From: Labrys sp. KNU-23
GTDB lineage: Bacteria; Pseudomonadota; Alphaproteobacteria; Rhizobiales; Labraceae
Assembly (NCBI RefSeq): GCF_008330945.1
Contig: NZ_CP043489.1
Span: 2,677,501 to 2,741,500 of the forward strand
Direction of reading: 5' to 3'
DNA length: 64,000 bases
The position numbers and the translations under genes are program-made. How positions within the stretch are numbered: position 1 is the stretch's first letter; the number at the start of each line of letters is the position of its first letter. Of this stretch, positions 18,993-25,747 are shown one piece after another. The notes under the pieces were generated by a model that searched no databases, was not told the DNA's origin, and was given only the letters and a program-made list of their open reading frames with translations.

Positions 18993-19541
18993 ATGGGATG
19001 GAGCCTGAGAGCCCGGTCGTTCCTCTGGCTCACGGCGATCGCGGTCGTCATACAATGGGGTATCGGGCTCTTCCTGCTCGGCGGCATGGCGATGGCCGGT
19101 AATCTCTGGCTGACCATCCATCTCTCGCTCGGCCTGATCCTCCTGGCGCTGTCCCCGCTTCGGCTCGTCTCCCGGCTGTTTGACCATGCGCCGCGCCACG
19201 TCCGCTCTCCGCTTGCCGCGATCGTGGCGGGTCTCGCTCACGCCGGTCTCTATGCCTTGCTCCTGCTCGTGCCGCTCACGGGCTGGCTCGGCTATCGCCC
19301 AGCGCCGTTCATGCCGCCGCCGCTCGCCTTCGACCTGCTGCCCATGCCCGTACTGACGGGGCTGGAGGGCGTGTCACCGCGCACGATGCTGAGTCTGCAT
19401 GCCCAGCTGACCTGGGCGCTCGTCGCCCTCGTCGTCGTCCATGTGCTGGCGGTCTTGTTCCACGCGGTCGTGCTGCGTGACGGCACCCTCGGCGGCATGC
19501 TGCATGGGCGCAACCGTGGCGCTGCCGATCGCAGGCCATAG
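18993..19541 (+). CDS. Cytochrome b561 family protein
   Basis: A 182-residue membrane protein with four hydrophobic segments (about 8-29, 35-60, 80-98 and 134-155). Histidines in TIHLSLG, GLAHAGLYALLL, SLHAQLTW and VVHVLAVLFH are spaced to ligate two b-type haems, as in prokaryotic cytochrome b561, which passes electrons across the inner membrane, for example from ubiquinol to a superoxide or methionine-sulfoxide type acceptor. No partner catalytic subunit is adjacent. It begins 14 bp after the ScfR-type regulator, so it may be read from the same transcript, but a shared function is not evident. Confidence 0.85.
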   Translation: MGWSLRARSFLWLTAIAVVIQWGIGLFLLGGMAMAGNLWLTIHLSLGLILLALSPLRLVSRLFDHAPRHVRSPLAAIVAGLAHAGLYALLLLVPLTGWLGYRPAPFMPPPLAFDLLPMPVLTGLEGVSPRTMLSLHAQLTWALVALVVVHVLAVLFHAVVLRDGTLGGMLHGRNRGAADRRP

Positions 19542-19631
19542 GCGTGTGCGGGAAACGGGCCCGGCTTGTCTCTCGACATCCTCTCGCGAAATCGCTACGC
19601 GGGGATTGAAAACATCAGGAAAGGCGCCGCC

Positions 19632-19922
19632 ATGCTATTCGTCATCCAATGCGAAGACATTCCCAATGGTCTCGAACTCAGGCAGGCGACGCGCCCGGCT
19701 CACCTCGATTATCTGAAGACGCAGGACGCCCATATTCTCGGCGCCGGCCCCTTCCTGGATGCCGAGGAGAAGATGGTGGGTTCGCTCCTCATCGTTGATT
19801 TCCCCAGCGAGGCCGAGGCCCGGACCTTCGCCGCGAACGATCCCTATACCAAGGCCGGCTTGTTCGCCTCCACCAGCATCCGCCGCTGGCGCTGGGGCAT
19901 CAAGCCCCCGGCTGGCCTCTGA
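19632..19922 (+). CDS. YciI family protein
   Basis: A 96-residue protein of the YciI/YCII family, a ferredoxin-like dimeric fold. RPAHLDYLKTQ carries the conserved histidine, and VGSLLIVDFPSEAEARTFAA and NDPYTKAGLF are the usual family segments. Biochemical function is generally unknown; some relatives are hydrolases or dehydrochlorinases. ATG 19632 is preferred over the earlier in-frame 19566 because AGGAAAGG precedes it and the family starts with MLFVIQ. The EVE-domain gene follows after 21 bp, a neighbourhood common in Alphaproteobacteria. Confidence 0.9.
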   Translation: MLFVIQCEDIPNGLELRQATRPAHLDYLKTQDAHILGAGPFLDAEEKMVGSLLIVDFPSEAEARTFAANDPYTKAGLFASTSIRRWRWGIKPPAGL

Positions 19923-19943
19923 TCCGGCAAGGGGGCAGTTGTC

Positions 19944-20363
19944 ATGGCCCAATGGCTGATCAAGTCCGAACCCGAAGTCTGGAGCTGGGACCAGCAGGTC
20001 GCCGCCGGCGCCAAGGGCACGCCCTGGGACGGCGTGCGCAACCATGCCGCCAAGCTCAATCTCATGGCGATGAAGAAGGGCGACAAGGCCTTCTTCTACC
20101 ATTCCAACGAGGGCAAGGCCGTCGTCGGGGTCGCCGAGGTGGCGCGTGAGCACTATCCGGACCCGGCCACCCCGGGCCAGCCCTGGGTGTTGGTCGATTT
20201 CAAGGCGGTGGCGCCCTTCCCCAAGCCGGTGACCTTGGCCGATGTCAAGGCTGAGCCGAGGCTCGCCAACATGGCGCTGGTGAAGCTGTCGCGCCTCTCC
20301 GTGCAGCCCGTGACGGACGAGGAATGGCAGCTCGTCTGTGCGATGGGCGGCTACAAGGGCTGA
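19944..20363 (+). CDS. EVE domain-containing protein
   Basis: A 139-residue single-domain protein of the EVE (PUA-like) superfamily, related to eukaryotic THYN1 and to readers of modified bases such as YTH. It opens with WLIKSEPEVWSWDQQ and has WDGVRNHAAKLNL, KGDKAFFYHSN and a VGVAEVARE strand, all family signatures forming the pocket for a modified base. It may bind methylated or otherwise modified DNA or RNA; ligand unknown. It is likely co-transcribed with the upstream YciI gene. Confidence 0.93.
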   Translation: MAQWLIKSEPEVWSWDQQVAAGAKGTPWDGVRNHAAKLNLMAMKKGDKAFFYHSNEGKAVVGVAEVAREHYPDPATPGQPWVLVDFKAVAPFPKPVTLADVKAEPRLANMALVKLSRLSVQPVTDEEWQLVCAMGGYKG

Positions 20364-20399
20364 TCGTCCGCTCTAATGTCCATGCAAAACGAGGCGCGG

Positions 20400-20610
20400 A
20401 AAGCCTTCTCCACAAAGTGGGGAAGGTGTCATTTCGTAGAAATGACGGATGGGGTGTGGGCCTAAATCCGCATCCTCTCAGGATAGAGAGTTGGTGGTGA
20501 TTTCGCCCTCTCTCTCCAGCGCCTTCCCGTCCCGCAATTTGCAGGTGGGCCACACCCCATCCGACCCGGCTTCGCCGGGCCACCTTCCCCACTTTGTGGA
20601 GAAGGCTTTT
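20400..20610. repeat. Very long nested inverted repeat
   Basis: GCCTTCTCCACAAAGTGGGG (from 20403) is mirrored at the far end by CCCCACTTTGTGGAGAAGGC (to 20608). Further in, GGATGGGGTGTGG pairs with CCACACCCCATCC. Each arm includes its own hairpin (TCATTTCGTAGAAATGA left, CCCGGCTTCGCCGGG right). It fills the gap before the GNAT gene and ends 32 bp before its start. Confidence 0.85.
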
Positions 20611-20641
20611 CAGTACTTGTATCGTCCTGGCTTCGGTTCCC

Positions 20642-21082
20642 ATGATTACCCTTCGCTCCTCCCGCCCGGCGGATGTGCCCTTTTTGCTCGAGATCTGGCG
20701 CGGTTCCGTCAGGGCGACCCATGATTTCCTGCTGCCGGGTGATTTCGAGGCGATCGAGAAGCTGGTCGCCAATGATTATCTACCGGCCACGCCCCTGCAT
20801 GTTGCCGCTGACGGCGACGACCGGCCGCTTGCCTTCATGGGGATGTCCGATCGCCATATCGATTCGCTGTTCATCGATCCCGGCCGGCGCGGCCAGGGTA
20901 TCGGTGCGCTGCTGGTCCGCCATGCCCGGGACCAGGGCGAGGGACCGTTGAGCGTCGACGTCAACGAGCAGAACACGCAAGCCGTCGGCTTCTACCGTCA
21001 CCTCGGCTTCATCGAGACGGGCCGCTCCGCGCTCGACGGCGACGGGCGCCCCTATCCGCTGCTGCATATGCGCCTAGGTTAG
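20642..21082 (+). CDS. GNAT family N-acetyltransferase
   Basis: A 146-residue protein of the GNAT fold that transfers an acetyl group from acetyl-CoA to an amine. The pyrophosphate-binding motif A is clear (DPGRRGQGIGALLVRHA, R-x-x-G-x-G), preceded by the beta-4 strand HIDSLFID and followed by VNEQNTQAVGFYRHLGF, where the asparagine and tyrosine match typical GNAT catalytic positions. Closest in style to YjaB/RimI-like small acetyltransferases. ATG 20642 is chosen because the longer frame reads into the preceding palindrome. Substrate unknown. Confidence 0.9.
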   Translation: MITLRSSRPADVPFLLEIWRGSVRATHDFLLPGDFEAIEKLVANDYLPATPLHVAADGDDRPLAFMGMSDRHIDSLFIDPGRRGQGIGALLVRHARDQGEGPLSVDVNEQNTQAVGFYRHLGFIETGRSALDGDGRPYPLLHMRLG

Positions 21083-21122
21083 GTGAGATATTCAGATTTG
21101 GGAATGATAAAACAAAAATAAC

Positions 21123-21503
21123 TCACTTTCCTTTTATTTTGGATGTGTATGCTCTTCGAATTATCAGGTTCGGTTTATTCCCGAATATTTCTTTTAATTC
21201 ATCCGCAATGAATGATCTATATGGTTTTATTTTTTCTAAATCGATGTTGTAAATTGTATGCCCATCAAGATTCTTGGCGAGGCCATTTTCAAGTTTTGCA
21301 ATCAGTCTATTATTTTCTAATATTAATATTAAATTATTATCTACTTTATAATTCAATTGATCGCAAACCATTATTACAATTTTTTCTTCGTCCTTGAATC
21401 TCGAGATAGAGAAAAAATAATCTTTAGCGTCATCGTGTATCTCTATACAAGAAAGTCTAGATTCTTCATTAGATACGGCGACGGAATCGGCACGAAGGCG
21501 CAT
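21123..21503 (-). CDS. AT-rich ORF of unknown function, probably acquired by transfer
   Basis: A 126-residue acidic-to-neutral soluble protein with alternating strands (DYFFSISRF, KIVIMVCDQL, NLILILENNRLIAKL) and a C-terminal strand NLIIRRAY; no signal peptide or membrane segment. Its codon use is AT-rich, quite unlike both neighbours, which suggests recent horizontal acquisition. The start at 21503 is supported by a GAAGGAG ribosome-binding site. The size and beta-rich pattern recall small immunity proteins of polymorphic toxin systems such as the Imm10 group, but I cannot confirm this, and no toxin gene is beside it. Confidence 0.65.
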   Translation of the reverse strand: MRLRADSVAVSNEESRLSCIEIHDDAKDYFFSISRFKDEEKIVIMVCDQLNYKVDNNLILILENNRLIAKLENGLAKNLDGHTIYNIDLEKIKPYRSFIADELKEIFGNKPNLIIRRAYTSKIKGK

Positions 21504-21541
21504 AGGGCATTACTCCTTCAGCAGTTCAGGCAACTTTGATC

Positions 21542-22438
21542 TTATTTCAATCTCGCCGCAACGAAGTCGAGGAAGGCCCGTAGCGACGGCGCCATCTGGC
21601 GGCGGCTGGGATAATAGAGGTGGAAGCCCGGAAAGGGCGGAGACCAGTCCGCCAGGAGGTGGACGAGCCGGCCTGAGTCGAGCCCGGCGCGAACCTGGTG
21701 CTCGAACAGGTAGGCGATGCCGACGCCGGCCAGCGCCGCCAGACAGGCGACATCCGGCTCGTTGACGATGAGCGGCCCCTCCACGGCGGCTTCGAGGGGG
21801 TGGCCTTCACGCTCGAATTCCCAATGATAGAGGCTGAGATCGGTCGGCCAGCGGAAATTGATGCAGCGCTGGCGCGCGAGGTCATGCGGCGTCGCGGGCG
21901 TGCCGTGGCGGGCGAGATAGGCCGGGGCGGCCACGGCCATCAGCCGGAGCTCGCCGCCAAGCCGCACGGCGATCATGTCCTTTTCCACCATTTCGCCGAG
22001 GCGCACGCCGGCATCGAAGCGGTTTGCCACGATGTCGATCAGCCTGTCCTCGCTGACGAGGTCCAGCGTGATGTCGGGATAGGTTTCCAGGAAAGGGCCG
22101 ATCAGCGGCCCGATGACATGGATGGCGGCGATGCGGGTGGCGTTGATGCGCAAGAGGCCGGCAGGGCTGTCGCGCAGGCTCCTGACGTCGGCGACGGCGG
22201 CGTCGAGATCCGACAAGGCCGGGCGCAGCCGGGCGAGGAAGCGCTCACCCGCCTGGCTCGGCGCCACGCTGCGGGTGGTACGGTTGAGCAGGCGAACGCC
22301 GAGCCTCTCCTCTAGCAAACGGATGGTCTGGCTCAGGGCGGAGGGGGAAAGCCCGAGATGGGCGGCCGCTCGCGCGAAGCTGCCATGCTCGACCACAGCG
22401 ACGAAAGCCCGGAGCTCGGCATGATCGCTGCCACGCAT
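21542..22438 (-). CDS. LysR family transcriptional regulator
   Basis: A 298-residue LysR regulator. The N-terminal winged helix-turn-helix (about 6-65) shows FVAVVEHGSFARAAAHLGLS and LEERLGVRLLNRTTRSV, followed by the linker helix and a periplasmic-binding-like effector domain from about residue 95. It is divergent from an aldo/keto reductase gene, the usual arrangement with a regulated target. The intergenic region contains CTAT-N9-ATAG (22462-22478), a dyad compatible with a LysR site. Effector unknown. Confidence 0.92.
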   Translation of the reverse strand: MRGSDHAELRAFVAVVEHGSFARAAAHLGLSPSALSQTIRLLEERLGVRLLNRTTRSVAPSQAGERFLARLRPALSDLDAAVADVRSLRDSPAGLLRINATRIAAIHVIGPLIGPFLETYPDITLDLVSEDRLIDIVANRFDAGVRLGEMVEKDMIAVRLGGELRLMAVAAPAYLARHGTPATPHDLARQRCINFRWPTDLSLYHWEFEREGHPLEAAVEGPLIVNEPDVACLAALAGVGIAYLFEHQVRAGLDSGRLVHLLADWSPPFPGFHLYYPSRRQMAPSLRAFLDFVAARLK

Positions 22439-22539
22439 TCTATATGCTTTCCTTCATAAGCTATGCCAATTCTATAGCATTAACGAAGCAGTCTCCAAGG
22501 ACCATCTTCCCGGCAGCATCACAACGGAGGATGACCACC

Positions 22540-23607
22540 ATGACGCTCGCTTTGGATGACTACCGCCTGCTCGGCCGCTCTGGCCTCAGAATATCCCCGC
22601 TCTCGCTGGGGGCGATGACCTTCGGCACGGACTGGGGCTGGGGTGCCGACGAAGCCGAGGCCCGCCGCATCTTCGACGCCTATGTCGATCGCGGCGGCAA
22701 TTTCATCGATACCGCCAACCAATATACCAACGGCACGTCCGAGCGTTTCGTCGGTGCCTTTGCCGGCGACCGCCGCGACCGGCTGGTGATCGCCACCAAA
22801 TACACGCTGCCCTCCCGTCCGGGGGATCCCAATTCCGGCGGTAACCACCGCAGGAGCATGGTGCGCTCGGTGGAGGAAAGCCTGAAGCGGCTCGGCACCG
22901 ACTATATCGACCTGCTCTATCTGCATGCCTGGGACTTCACGACCCCGGTGGAGGAAGTGCTGCGCGGCCTCGACGACCTCGTGCGCGCGGGCAAGATCGT
23001 CTATGCCGGCATTTCGGATGCGCCGGCCTGGCAGGTTGCCCGCATGCAGACCATCGCCGATCTCCGGGGCTGGGCGCCGCTGATCGCTCTGCAGGTCGAA
23101 TACAGCCTGATCGAGCGTACCATCGAGCGCGAGCTGGTGCCCATGGCAAGGGAGATCGGCCTCGGGGTCATTCCCTGGTCGCCGCTGGCCAGCGGCGTGC
23201 TCGCCGGCAAATATAGCCGGGCCGATCTCGACGACAGCGGCGGCTCGGCCGAAGCCTCCGGCACCCGCCGCAACGTCGCGCTCGGCAATGGGGCGCTCAC
23301 CGCACGCGGTCTCGATATCGCCGACGTGGTCAAGGCCGTCGCCGGCGAGACCGGGCATACGCCGTCGCAGGTGGCACTGGCCTGGACGCTGCTTAACCCG
23401 GCGGTCGCCTCACCCCTCATCGGCGCCCGCACCGTGGCTCAGTTGGAGGACAATCTCGGCGCGCTGGAGGTGAGCTTTTCGGACGAGCAGCGCAGTCGGC
23501 TGGAGGCAGCCAGCGCCATCGAACTCGGCTTCCCGCACGACTTCCTCAATCGCCCGATGACACGCAATGTGATGTTCGGTGGGCTGAAGATCCCGACGAG
23601 GGGGTGA
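22540..23607 (+). CDS. Aldo/keto reductase
   Basis: A 355-residue NADPH-dependent oxidoreductase of the aldo/keto reductase superfamily, a TIM barrel. Catalytic tetrad elements are in place: Asp and Tyr in FIDTANQYTNGTSE, Lys in VIATKYTLPS, and His in LLYLHAWDF. The C-terminal cofactor segment is SPLIGARTVAQLEDNLGAL. ATG 22540 is chosen because GGAGG lies eight bases upstream; ATG 22531 would abut it. It is controlled most likely by the divergent LysR gene. Substrate cannot be predicted from sequence. Confidence 0.93.
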   Translation: MTLALDDYRLLGRSGLRISPLSLGAMTFGTDWGWGADEAEARRIFDAYVDRGGNFIDTANQYTNGTSERFVGAFAGDRRDRLVIATKYTLPSRPGDPNSGGNHRRSMVRSVEESLKRLGTDYIDLLYLHAWDFTTPVEEVLRGLDDLVRAGKIVYAGISDAPAWQVARMQTIADLRGWAPLIALQVEYSLIERTIERELVPMAREIGLGVIPWSPLASGVLAGKYSRADLDDSGGSAEASGTRRNVALGNGALTARGLDIADVVKAVAGETGHTPSQVALAWTLLNPAVASPLIGARTVAQLEDNLGALEVSFSDEQRSRLEAASAIELGFPHDFLNRPMTRNVMFGGLKIPTRG

Positions 23608-23652
23608 GGAAGCCAGCCCCAGCCAAATCAGCGCCGGCCATCTACCTCTTCC

Positions 23653-24531
23653 TCAATGCAGGGTCGTCTCTTCGATATGCCTGAGCTTGTCGGGATTGCG
23701 GGTGACGTAGATGCCGACGATCTGGCCTTCGCGGATGTCGAGGGCCGTGGTCTGCAGCGTGTCGTCGCGCTCTATGGTGATGAAGCCCGGCAGGCCGTTG
23801 ATATAGGTGAAGCGCACCAGCTTCGACATGGTCTCGGCGAAGTAATGGGCCAAGCCTGCCTGCAGCTTTATCACGTTCTCGATGCCGGCAACCACCTTGA
23901 GAGCGGCCGGCTTCTTGCCGCCGCCATCGGCATGCACGGCAACATCGGCGGCAAGCAGGGCCTGCAGGCTGGTCATGTCCCCGCTGCGCGAAGCGGCGAA
24001 GAAGGCGTGGGCGATCTCCAGCCCACGTTCCTTCGGCATGTCGAAGCGCGGCCTGGAGGCACGCACATGGGTGCGTGCCCGGCTGGCAAGTTGGCGGCAG
24101 GCGGCGGCATCGCGCCCGATCGTCTCGGCGATCTCGTCGAAGGAAACGCCGAAGACGTCGTGCAGCAGGAAGGCGGCGCGTTCCAGCGGCGAGAGCCGCT
24201 CGAGTGCCAGCAAGAGAGGCAAGGTGACGTCCTCGACCTCGTCCTCGCCCTCCTCGATCACCGGCTCGGGCAGCCAGGGGCCGACATAGGTCTCGCGCTG
24301 GCGCCGGGCCGATTTGAGCACGTCCAGGCAGAGGCGCGTGACCACGCGGGTGAGGAAGGCCACCGGCTCGCGCACCTCGGCGCGGTCGGTGTCGAGCCAG
24401 CGCAGGAAGGCATCCTGCACCACGTCCTCGGCATCGGCGACCGATCCCAGCATGCGATAGGCGATGCGGATCAAGCGCGGCCGCAAGGGATCGAAGCTTG
24501 CGGCCGCATCGCTCTGGAGGGCGCCGTGCAT
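23653..24531 (-). CDS. ECF41-family RNA polymerase sigma factor (SigJ-like) with SnoaL-type extension
   Basis: A 292-residue sigma factor. Region sigma-2 (about 12-80) has RLIRIAYRMLGSVADAEDVV and FLRWLDTD; sigma-4 (about 110-165) has LSPLERAAFLLHDVFGVSF. The C-terminal 120 residues are a SnoaL/NTF2-like extension carrying the two motifs that define ECF41, DGGGK (in HADGGGKKPA) and NPDKL near the end. In this family the extension, not an anti-sigma factor, controls activity. Its start overlaps the stop of the carboxymuconolactone decarboxylase-like gene by one base (TGATG), so the two are an operon read from the ECF41-type promoter at 25022-25048, giving autoregulation. Confidence 0.93.
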   Translation of the reverse strand: MHGALQSDAAASFDPLRPRLIRIAYRMLGSVADAEDVVQDAFLRWLDTDRAEVREPVAFLTRVVTRLCLDVLKSARRQRETYVGPWLPEPVIEEGEDEVEDVTLPLLLALERLSPLERAAFLLHDVFGVSFDEIAETIGRDAAACRQLASRARTHVRASRPRFDMPKERGLEIAHAFFAASRSGDMTSLQALLAADVAVHADGGGKKPAALKVVAGIENVIKLQAGLAHYFAETMSKLVRFTYINGLPGFITIERDDTLQTTALDIREGQIVGIYVTRNPDKLRHIEETTLH

Positions 24532-24983
24532 CAGGCCGCCGCTTTCGCGCGCATCGGATGCACGGCATTGAAGCCGACATTGACCCGGTTCCAGCCATTG
24601 ATGGCGACGATCAGCAGAGTGAGCTTCACCTGTTCCTCCTCGGTGAACTGCGCCTTCACCTGCTCATAGACATCGTCGGGCGCGCGCTTGTCGGCGACCA
24701 GCGTGAGGGCTTCCGTCCAGGCCAGGGCTGCGCGTTCGCGGTCGTTATAGAGCGGCGATTCGCGCCAGGCGTCGAGCAGATAGAGCCGTTCCTCGCTCTC
24801 GCCGAGCTTGCGGGCGTCGAGGGCGTGCATATGCAGGCAGAAGCCGCAACCATTGATCTGGGAGGCGCGCATCTTGACCAGTTCCATCAGGCCGGTCTCG
24901 AGGCCGTCAATGCCGGTCGAGAAATCGAGCCACTGCTTCATGATGGCGGGCGAGGCGGCGAAGGGGTTCAGTCTGGCTTTCAT
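24531..24983 (-). CDS. Carboxymuconolactone decarboxylase/AhpD-like protein
   Basis: A 150-residue helical protein of the AhpD/CMD superfamily. It has the redox motif C-x-x-C with the following histidine in INGCGFCLHMHALDARK, typical of AhpD-like peroxidase/disulfide-reductase proteins rather than of true gamma-carboxymuconolactone decarboxylases. ATG 24983 is chosen because GAAGGAC lies upstream at the right distance. CMD-family proteins are the best-known partner genes of ECF41 sigma factors, and here the gene is directly preceded by the sigma factor's predicted promoter. It probably helps handle an oxidative or electrophilic stress signal; the exact substrate is unknown. Confidence 0.92.
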   Translation of the reverse strand: MKARLNPFAASPAIMKQWLDFSTGIDGLETGLMELVKMRASQINGCGFCLHMHALDARKLGESEERLYLLDAWRESPLYNDRERAALAWTEALTLVADKRAPDDVYEQVKAQFTEEEQVKLTLLIVAINGWNRVNVGFNAVHPMRAKAAA

Positions 24984-25021
24984 GATCATGTCCTTCGGGT
25001 TTGATCGGTTTGCGCAGACAT

Positions 25022-25048
25022 GACGAGCCGGCCTCAGGCGCTGTGACA
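25022..25048 (-). promoter_or_regulatory. ECF41-type promoter
   Basis: Read on the minus strand, TGTCACA (25048-25042) is followed after exactly 16 bases by CGTC (25025-25022). This is the published ECF41 promoter pattern. It lies 38 bp upstream of the carboxymuconolactone decarboxylase-like start, so transcription would cover that gene and the sigma factor. Confidence 0.85.
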
Positions 25049-25101
25049 TGGAGGCGAATTTTTTTGAGAACGGTTTCGGGACAAGAGAATCGAAAGTCCG
25101 T

Positions 25102-25138
25102 CATCCCCTTCCCATGGCCTCTGGCCATGCCGGGGATG
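25102..25138. repeat. Extragenic hairpin CATCCCC/GGGGATG
   Basis: CATCCCC and GGGGATG form the outer stem and CATGGCC/GGCCATG the inner one. It lies between the pqiC stop and the ECF41 promoter and may end or insulate transcripts; it is also a common intergenic repeat type in this order. Confidence 0.6.
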
Positions 25139-25156
25139 ATGGAGCCTGCAGTCCCT

Positions 25157-25747
25157 TCAGCGCAGCTTGGCGGCGATGTGGCCGGCGAGCTGGTCGAGGG
25201 CCGAGCTCATCGCCTCGACCTGGGCGGGCGATCCGGCGTCGGCCGGGGGCACGGCGATATTGGCCTGGGCCGCCGCGCTGCGGCCGCCATTGCGGTAATG
25301 CAGACGCCATTGTGCCTGCAGCAGCACGACGCCTTCGGCATTGGTGTCGAAACGGCTCACCGAGAGTTCCAGCGTCGCCGATTCCTTGCCCGATACCGTC
25401 TGGCTGGTGGTCACCAGCGAGCCGGCGGGCAGGCGCCGGCGCAAATCCTCGGCCAGCACGCGCTGCACCATGGAGCCCAGCGGCTCGCCCCAGCGCTCGA
25501 ACTCGGAGACCCCGAGCTGAACGTCGCCGGAGCGGCGCACCAGCTGCGGGCGGTCGAGATATTTCGCCACGTCCACCGTTTCGATCGACAGCGAGACCGG
25601 CCGGCCCGCAACTCTTTGCCCACCCTGGGCAGCCAGAGTGTAGATCTTGGCGTCCGGCGAGGCGCAGGCTGCGAGCAAAGTGAGAGCCAGGCCCAGGCCT
25701 GCAAGGGCTGCAATGCGTCCAGAACGGCGGGCGGAGGAGAACGGCAT
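25157..25747 (-). CDS. pqiC: PqiC-type ABC transport auxiliary lipoprotein
   Basis: A 196-residue lipoprotein. A signal sequence (GRIAALAGLGLALTLLAACA) ends in the lipobox L-A-A-C, with C28 the lipidated residue. The rest is the ABC-type transport auxiliary component domain (formerly DUF330): VDVAKYLDRPQLVRRSGD is characteristic. PqiC sits in the outer membrane and is thought to receive the PqiB needle in lipid movement between membranes. Its start overlaps the pqiB stop (TGATG), making it the last gene of pqiABC. Confidence 0.92.
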   Translation of the reverse strand: MPFSSARRSGRIAALAGLGLALTLLAACASPDAKIYTLAAQGGQRVAGRPVSLSIETVDVAKYLDRPQLVRRSGDVQLGVSEFERWGEPLGSMVQRVLAEDLRRRLPAGSLVTTSQTVSGKESATLELSVSRFDTNAEGVVLLQAQWRLHYRNGGRSAAAQANIAVPPADAGSPAQVEAMSSALDQLAGHIAAKLR

